Of a stretch of DNA of 8,862 bases, positions 5,994-8,862 are shown one piece after another. Position 1 is the stretch's first letter. Each line of letters begins with the position of its first letter. Origin of the DNA: JBHJOF01 sp050330055 (GTDB taxonomy: Bacteria; Pseudomonadota; Alphaproteobacteria; Kiloniellales; JAKSDN01); the NCBI GenBank assembly GCA_050330055.1, contig JBHJOF010000068.1, positions 1-8,862 of the forward strand. The letters run 5' to 3'. The notes under the pieces were generated by a model. The model searched no databases. It had not been told where the DNA came from and was given only the letters and a program-made list of their open reading frames with translations. Both the position numbers and the translations under genes were made by a program.

Positions 5994-6281
5994 TCAACTC
6001 ACGAGGGACGCGGAAAGGTCATACCAGTCCGGATTGCCGCGCTCAATCAAAGAGATCTTCCACGCCCGGTTCCAGCGCTTCAGATTGCGCTCTCGTTGAA
6101 TCGCGGCCCGCACGTCGTCGGTCGTCTCGAAGTAGACCAATCGATCCACGTCATACCTCTTGGTGAAGCCCTCGACGGTTCCCTGCTTGTGCTCGTAGAC
6201 TCTGCGAACGAGGTCGTTGGTCATGCCGATATAGAGCGTGCCATCTCTGTCGCTTGCCATGATTTAGACGAAGTACGGCAA
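5994..6281 (-). pseudogene. GIY-YIG nuclease gene (YhbQ-like) with nonsense codon at the catalytic tyrosine
   Basis: Small single-domain GIY-YIG endonuclease. From a TTG at 6281-6279 the frame reads L-P-Y-F-V-stop-I-M-A-S-D-R-D-G-T-L-Y-I-G. Intact relatives read about YxVYIxAS..GTLYIG, so the TAA at 6266-6264 stands where the catalytic Tyr of the GIY motif belongs (TAC or TAT to TAA, one base). The remaining 88-codon frame from ATG 6260 keeps TLYIGMTNDLVRRVYEHK, FTKRYDVDRLVYFE and RERNLKRWNRAWK, that is, the YIG half, the Arg helix and the putative metal-binding Glu57. Re-initiation at ATG 6260 could make a shortened protein lacking the first strand and the catalytic Tyr, probably inactive. 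GGGAG lies 2 bases before the TTG. An annotator may list 5994-6260 as an intact CDS. Confidence 0.8.
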
Positions 6282-6301
6282 GGCTCCCGTCAGCCCATTC
6301 C

Positions 6302-6335
6302 ATGGATGCTCGGGTCAAGCCCGAGCATGACAAGA
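6302..6335. repeat. REP-type palindrome, right copy
   Basis: Arms ATGCTCGGG (6306-6314) and CCCGAGCAT (6320-6328) pair perfectly around the loop TCAAG. It is in inverted orientation to 5957-5990. Translating this palindrome gives the peptide MDARVKPEHD, which recurs in spurious alphaproteobacterial gene calls, so frames crossing it are not genes. Confidence 0.85.
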
Positions 6336-6351
6336 GGAAACCAATGGAGTC

Positions 6352-6386
6352 TCACATAAAAAAGGCCTGTAAATCCGTCTGCGCGC
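6352..6386 (-). repeat. Diverged copy of the glutaryl-CoA dehydrogenase 3' end
   Basis: On the minus strand this stretch encodes AQTDLQAFFM and stop; the true gene end at 8600-8631 encodes AQTDIQAFM and stop, in the same orientation. AAGGCCTG (6362-6369 and 8607-8614) and GTCTGCGCGC (6377-6386 and 8622-8631) are identical and equally spaced. One codon is inserted here and most differences are silent or conservative. The similarity ends upstream of the Ala codon. It may be an attachment-site remnant from integration at the gene's 3' end, or a leftover from an old gene duplication. Confidence 0.5.
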
Positions 6387-6437
6387 AACCGGAAGAGCAT
6401 GCCTTGCCAACCTGGGGTGCTACGCCACGCCTTGCCT

Positions 6438-8084
6438 CTATGCCGCGCTTCGCGCGGTGCACAGGGGCGAGCGGCCGTCCATGTAGTCCGGCACGGCGGC
6501 GCCCATGAGATCGAGAATCATCGGCGCCATGTCGACCCATGTCGCCCCCTTCACATGCAGGCCCGCCGGGATGCCCGGCCCATGCGCGATGAAGAAGCCG
6601 TGGTTGGTGTGAGCAGCGGTGCGGCGGAACGCAAGGGGCCCGAAGCGTCCAAGCGTCGGGTGGTCGAGGACATCTATGATCACCTCCGGATCCCACTTCA
6701 CGACGAGATCGGCCATGAGTCCCCTTGACTCGAGGATCTCGGAATCGCGGCGGGTGTGGATCACCTCCGTCACGACCTGCCTATTGGAGCGGGGGTCCCT
6801 CAATTGCATCAGCTGTGCGGTGACCTCCCGGCACTCGGCGTCATACTCTTCGAGCGGCACGATACCGTTGCTCTCGCGTCCCTGCAGATTGATGCGGATC
6901 AAGCCATCGGCCTGGCCGGGCAGCACGAAGGCACGCATCCTGTTCCAATAGGGGCTGTACCACATGCCGGGATGCCAGTAGGGCCTGAACTTGTAGGGAT
7001 ACTGCGGTCCCTCGGCCTCGCCGAACAGCAGCGTCTCGATCCTGTGGCCGACCTCCATGAGAAATGTCTGCCGAATGAGGCGGCGTAGAGGATTGTGATC
7101 GACCTTGGTCTTGTAGACCGAGCGGACCCAACCGAGGTTTGCAGGTCGAAGCACGCGATCCGGCGCCGGCGTGTTCGCGCCTCCGGCCCCGGCGGCGAGG
7201 CCGGCATGTCCCGGAAAGGACATGCGGTAAAGAATCTCCGGCAGGAAGGCCATGTTCGGCAGGTCCACGTTGTTGTCGGTCATGCCCTCCGGAGATACCA
7301 CGATGACGCGTGCCTCCGCTGGCGCTCGCTCGAACAGTTCGCCGAGCGCCCTGTCCGTTGCCTGATAGACCTCCAGCACCGGGTCCCTGTCACCGAGGAT
7401 GTCTGCAAAATCATTATAGATCGGATGGCTGTCCTGGCTGATATGCCAGGCACAGTGGCCGATGCTGTGAATCTCGCTGAAGGCCGTTAGAAAGAGGTCC
7501 CACTGATCCTGTGCCAGGAGATCGCTGCAGACTGCTGCCCGAAGCGCGATGCCCTTGAGGCAGCGCGACAGCAGCCTGGCAATCGAGCTCCGGCGCCAGG
7601 TCCGCGCGAAATCGCGACGCAGCGCGGGATGCAGGCCGTACTGTGCTTTGATCCTTTCAAGGACATCCGCCGGCTTGGACACGGTCGGCGTATAAGGGGA
7701 ATGGGCGCCCCAGCCGAGGACCTGAAGGCCATTGACGCCGTCGCACATCTTCGTCTTCGGCAGGTCGAAGGCAGCCACGCGGTGGGCCTCGCCAAGGGCG
7801 TAAAACGGCGGGGTCCGCTGATAGTCGCAGTTCTTGAGCCTGCAGCGATAGGTTTCCGGGTCGAAGTCAACGTGATGCCAGAAACCCGTCTTCTCCTGCC
7901 AGCATCCGGTGTAGAAGGTCGACCACGCCACGTCGCTGAAATCGATCGCATTGCCTTGGGTGCGGCCATAGCTGCCGCCAGCCATGAGACTCGCGAGGGT
8001 CGGCAGCTTGCCTTCCGCCGTCCAGCGCTCGATCAGGGCAGCCTCGGCACTGTCCAGGCAGATCGCAATGACCGGATGCCTCAT
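6438..8084 (-). CDS. Alkaline-phosphatase-superfamily protein (type I phosphodiesterase/nucleotide pyrophosphatase-like)
   Basis: Predicted metal-dependent phosphohydrolase-fold protein of 548 residues, substrate unknown. The N-terminus (AICLDSAEAALIERW) gives a metal-binding Asp11. DVAWSTFYTG (51-60) supplies the nucleophile position (Ser55/Thr56). EIHSIGHCAWHI (204-215) holds His206 and His210. RINLQGRESNGIVPLEEYD (397-415) is a family-like block. HTNHGFFIAHG (492-502) carries the late His ligands. The usual S-D-H-G motif reads SPEGM (264-268), losing the Asp-His metal pair, so chemistry may differ from standard members. There is no signal peptide or membrane segment, so it is probably cytosolic. 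GGGGAG lies about 10 bases before the ATG. Base composition is somewhat less GC-rich than the neighbours, and repeats of the glutaryl-CoA dehydrogenase 3' end lie on both sides. Acquisition by transfer is plausible. Confidence 0.8.
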   Translation of the reverse strand: MRHPVIAICLDSAEAALIERWTAEGKLPTLASLMAGGSYGRTQGNAIDFSDVAWSTFYTGCWQEKTGFWHHVDFDPETYRCRLKNCDYQRTPPFYALGEAHRVAAFDLPKTKMCDGVNGLQVLGWGAHSPYTPTVSKPADVLERIKAQYGLHPALRRDFARTWRRSSIARLLSRCLKGIALRAAVCSDLLAQDQWDLFLTAFSEIHSIGHCAWHISQDSHPIYNDFADILGDRDPVLEVYQATDRALGELFERAPAEARVIVVSPEGMTDNNVDLPNMAFLPEILYRMSFPGHAGLAAGAGGANTPAPDRVLRPANLGWVRSVYKTKVDHNPLRRLIRQTFLMEVGHRIETLLFGEAEGPQYPYKFRPYWHPGMWYSPYWNRMRAFVLPGQADGLIRINLQGRESNGIVPLEEYDAECREVTAQLMQLRDPRSNRQVVTEVIHTRRDSEILESRGLMADLVVKWDPEVIIDVLDHPTLGRFGPLAFRRTAAHTNHGFFIAHGPGIPAGLHVKGATWVDMAPMILDLMGAAVPDYMDGRSPLCTARSAA

Positions 8085-8599
8085 CGTCGCAGGTCTCCCC
8101 GTAGTGTCGCGTCGAATCGAAACGACCCGCGCCGGTTTCGCCTAGGCATGCTGGCCGACGTACCTATTTTTTGCGATGCCGCAACCCTGTGCGGTCTTCC
8201 CCCTTTGCAGCGCTGCCACGCGCCTCGCGCGCAGATGATCGTGATATACGGTAGGACCACAAAGCCAGGGCAATCAGCATCTGCGATCCTGGGCCAATGT
8301 CAAAATCCGAGTACAGACTATTGGAAATGGCTAGAGGCAAACAAGTTTAATTTGCTTCGATGGATCAAAGTTGAAGGGATTTGCTTAAATTGTGTGGTTA
8401 ACTACTCAGAGATTCTTGGGGGCTGGTGAGTTATGCTGGAAACTCAGCCAGTGGTCGCAGGCCGATGCTTTGCGCACCGACGAGGCAGCCTTGACACGTC
8501 GTGCAGGGCCGACGCCGTCGCGCCAGCCGCGTGAAGCGCGGCGCGGATTCGCCCTGGATGTTGAAGAGCCACCGCGTGCCGACGGTGCTCGGCGCGAGA
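8085..8599. other. Non-coding, compositionally mixed gap upstream of the phosphatase-family gene
   Basis: No gene is supported in these 515 bases. 8085-8160 is GC-rich and should hold the promoter of the minus-strand phosphatase-family gene, but no clear -35/-10 pair stands out. About 8225-8425 is clearly AT-richer than anything else in the window (for example GTTTAATTTGC and GCTTAAATTG). An imperfect stem (8423-8432 with 8441-8451, one bulge) marks the return to GC-rich DNA. A plus-strand frame from ATG 8235 to 8429 lacks a ribosome-binding site and recognisable motifs. The 8440-8599 part is open in several frames but matches nothing I recognise. Confidence 0.5.
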
Positions 8600-8631
8600 T
8601 TACATGAAGGCCTGAATGTCGGTCTGCGCGC
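8600..8631 (-). repeat. Glutaryl-CoA dehydrogenase 3' end, partner of the repeat at 6352-6386
   Basis: This is the coding copy of the direct repeat described at 6352-6386, lying inside the end of the dehydrogenase gene. Together the two copies bracket about 2.2 kb holding the phosphatase-family gene and the AT-richer gap. This is the geometry left when DNA integrates at a gene's 3' end and the end is restored by the incoming copy. Confidence 0.5.
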
Positions 8632-8862
8632 GGCCCAGGATCAGCGCGTGGATGTCGTGCGTGCCCTCGTAGGTGTTGACCGCCTCGAGGTTCATGACGT
8701 GGCGGATCACGTGGAACTCGTCGGCGACGCCGTTGCCGCCGTGCATGTCGCGGGCCATGCGCGCGATGTCCAGGGCACGCCCGCAGTTGTTGCGCTTGAT
8801 GATCGAGATGGTCTCGGGCGCCAGCGTCCCCTCGTCCATCATCCGCCCCGCCCGCAGCGCGG
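8600..8862 (-). CDS. gcdH: Glutaryl-CoA dehydrogenase, C-terminal part (cut by window edge)
   Basis: FAD enzyme that oxidises and decarboxylates glutaryl-CoA to crotonyl-CoA in lysine and tryptophan degradation. Only about the last 86 codons are present; the gene continues past base 8862. The residues read ALRAGRMMDEGTLAPE, then SIIKRNNCGRALDIAR, MARDMHGGNGVADEFHVIRH and NLEAVNTYEGTHDIHALILG. This is the close signature of glutaryl-CoA dehydrogenases. The catalytic base is the Glu of NTYEGTHD (codon at 8668-8666). GRAQTDIQAF ends the protein as usual, with one extra Met before the TAA. It differs from the branched-chain acyl-CoA dehydrogenase at 1024-2163, whose matching block is ILEGTNEIMR. 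A diverged duplicate of its last codons lies at 6352-6386. Confidence 0.93.
   Translation of the reverse strand, partial: ALRAGRMMDEGTLAPETISIIKRNNCGRALDIARMARDMHGGNGVADEFHVIRHVMNLEAVNTYEGTHDIHALILGRAQTDIQAFM

Larger units (their letters stand above)
5957..6335. mobile_element. REP-flanked GIY-YIG cassette
   Basis: A 379-base unit: two REP palindromes in inverted orientation (5957-5990 and 6302-6335) enclose a single minus-strand GIY-YIG gene with only a few bases to spare at its 3' end (5991-5993). The REP arms are reverse complements of each other over 34 bases with one mismatch. Pairing of such GC-rich palindromes with small GIY-YIG genes recurs, to my knowledge, in alphaproteobacterial genomes. 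This suggests a REPIN-like dispersed element whose nuclease may have driven spread, by analogy with REP/RAYT transposase systems. Mobility is inferred. Here the nuclease is broken, so this copy would be immobile unless helped in trans. Confidence 0.55.

Noticed and set aside
6443..6457. CCGCGC-TTC-GCGCGG hairpin as terminator of the phosphatase-family gene
   Set aside because: It lies inside the last codons and no T-run follows on the minus strand.
6302..6508. Plus-strand open frame starting inside the REP palindrome (MDARVKPEHD)
   Set aside because: The peptide is a translation of the REP repeat and recurs as a spurious gene call.
8235..8429. Plus-strand frame of about 64 codons in the AT-rich island
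   Set aside because: No ribosome-binding site, no recognisable motif, and no support beyond being open.
8423..8451. Imperfect hairpin downstream of the glutaryl-CoA dehydrogenase gene as a terminator
   Set aside because: One bulge, no T-run on the minus strand and about 150 bases past the stop codon.

Overview
The window is GC-rich chromosomal DNA whose gene families point to an alphaproteobacterium, probably of the Rhodospirillales type. The evidence is an LdtR-like MarR regulator, a perfect TTAA-N7-TTAA CtrA-type box, GC-rich REP palindromes paired with a GIY-YIG gene, and a glycine-zipper lipoprotein with a peptidoglycan-binding tail. No rRNA, tRNA, CRISPR array, integrase or transposase gene was found.

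Layout. 1-249 (minus) is the N-terminal part of a LysR-type regulator that runs off the left edge. 413-841 (minus) is a small lipoprotein. 1024-4515 (plus) is a three-gene valine-catabolism cluster: isobutyryl-CoA dehydrogenase-like enzyme, 3-hydroxyisobutyryl-CoA hydrolase and 3-hydroxyisobutyrate dehydrogenase (mmsB). Its first gap (2164-2498) contains a half-REP and a large inverted repeat. 4516-4828 is a regulatory gap leading to an LdtR-like MarR gene (4829-5299, plus). This is convergent with a PPOX-type FMN flavoprotein gene (5317-5934, minus).

5957-6335 is a compact cassette: two near-identical REP palindromes in inverted orientation flank a GIY-YIG gene. An in-frame TAA sits exactly where the catalytic tyrosine of the GIY motif should be. 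6438-8084 (minus) encodes an atypical alkaline-phosphatase-superfamily protein, preceded by about 500 bases of partly AT-richer non-coding DNA. The window ends in the 3' part of a glutaryl-CoA dehydrogenase gene (8600-8862, minus).

How the genes work together. Isobutyryl-CoA is oxidised to methacrylyl-CoA. An enoyl-CoA hydratase that is not in the window would hydrate it. The hydrolase then releases 3-hydroxyisobutyrate, which MmsB oxidises to methylmalonate semialdehyde. Glutaryl-CoA dehydrogenase belongs to lysine/tryptophan degradation and is probably a separate unit.

The most interesting signals are: (i) the REP-flanked GIY-YIG cassette with a nonsense codon at the catalytic residue; (ii) a diverged copy of the last codons of the glutaryl-CoA dehydrogenase gene at 6352-6386, in the same orientation, which together with the real 3' end at 8600-8631 brackets the phosphatase gene like attachment-site repeats; and (iii) a CtrA-type box plus a palindrome upstream of the LdtR-like gene.
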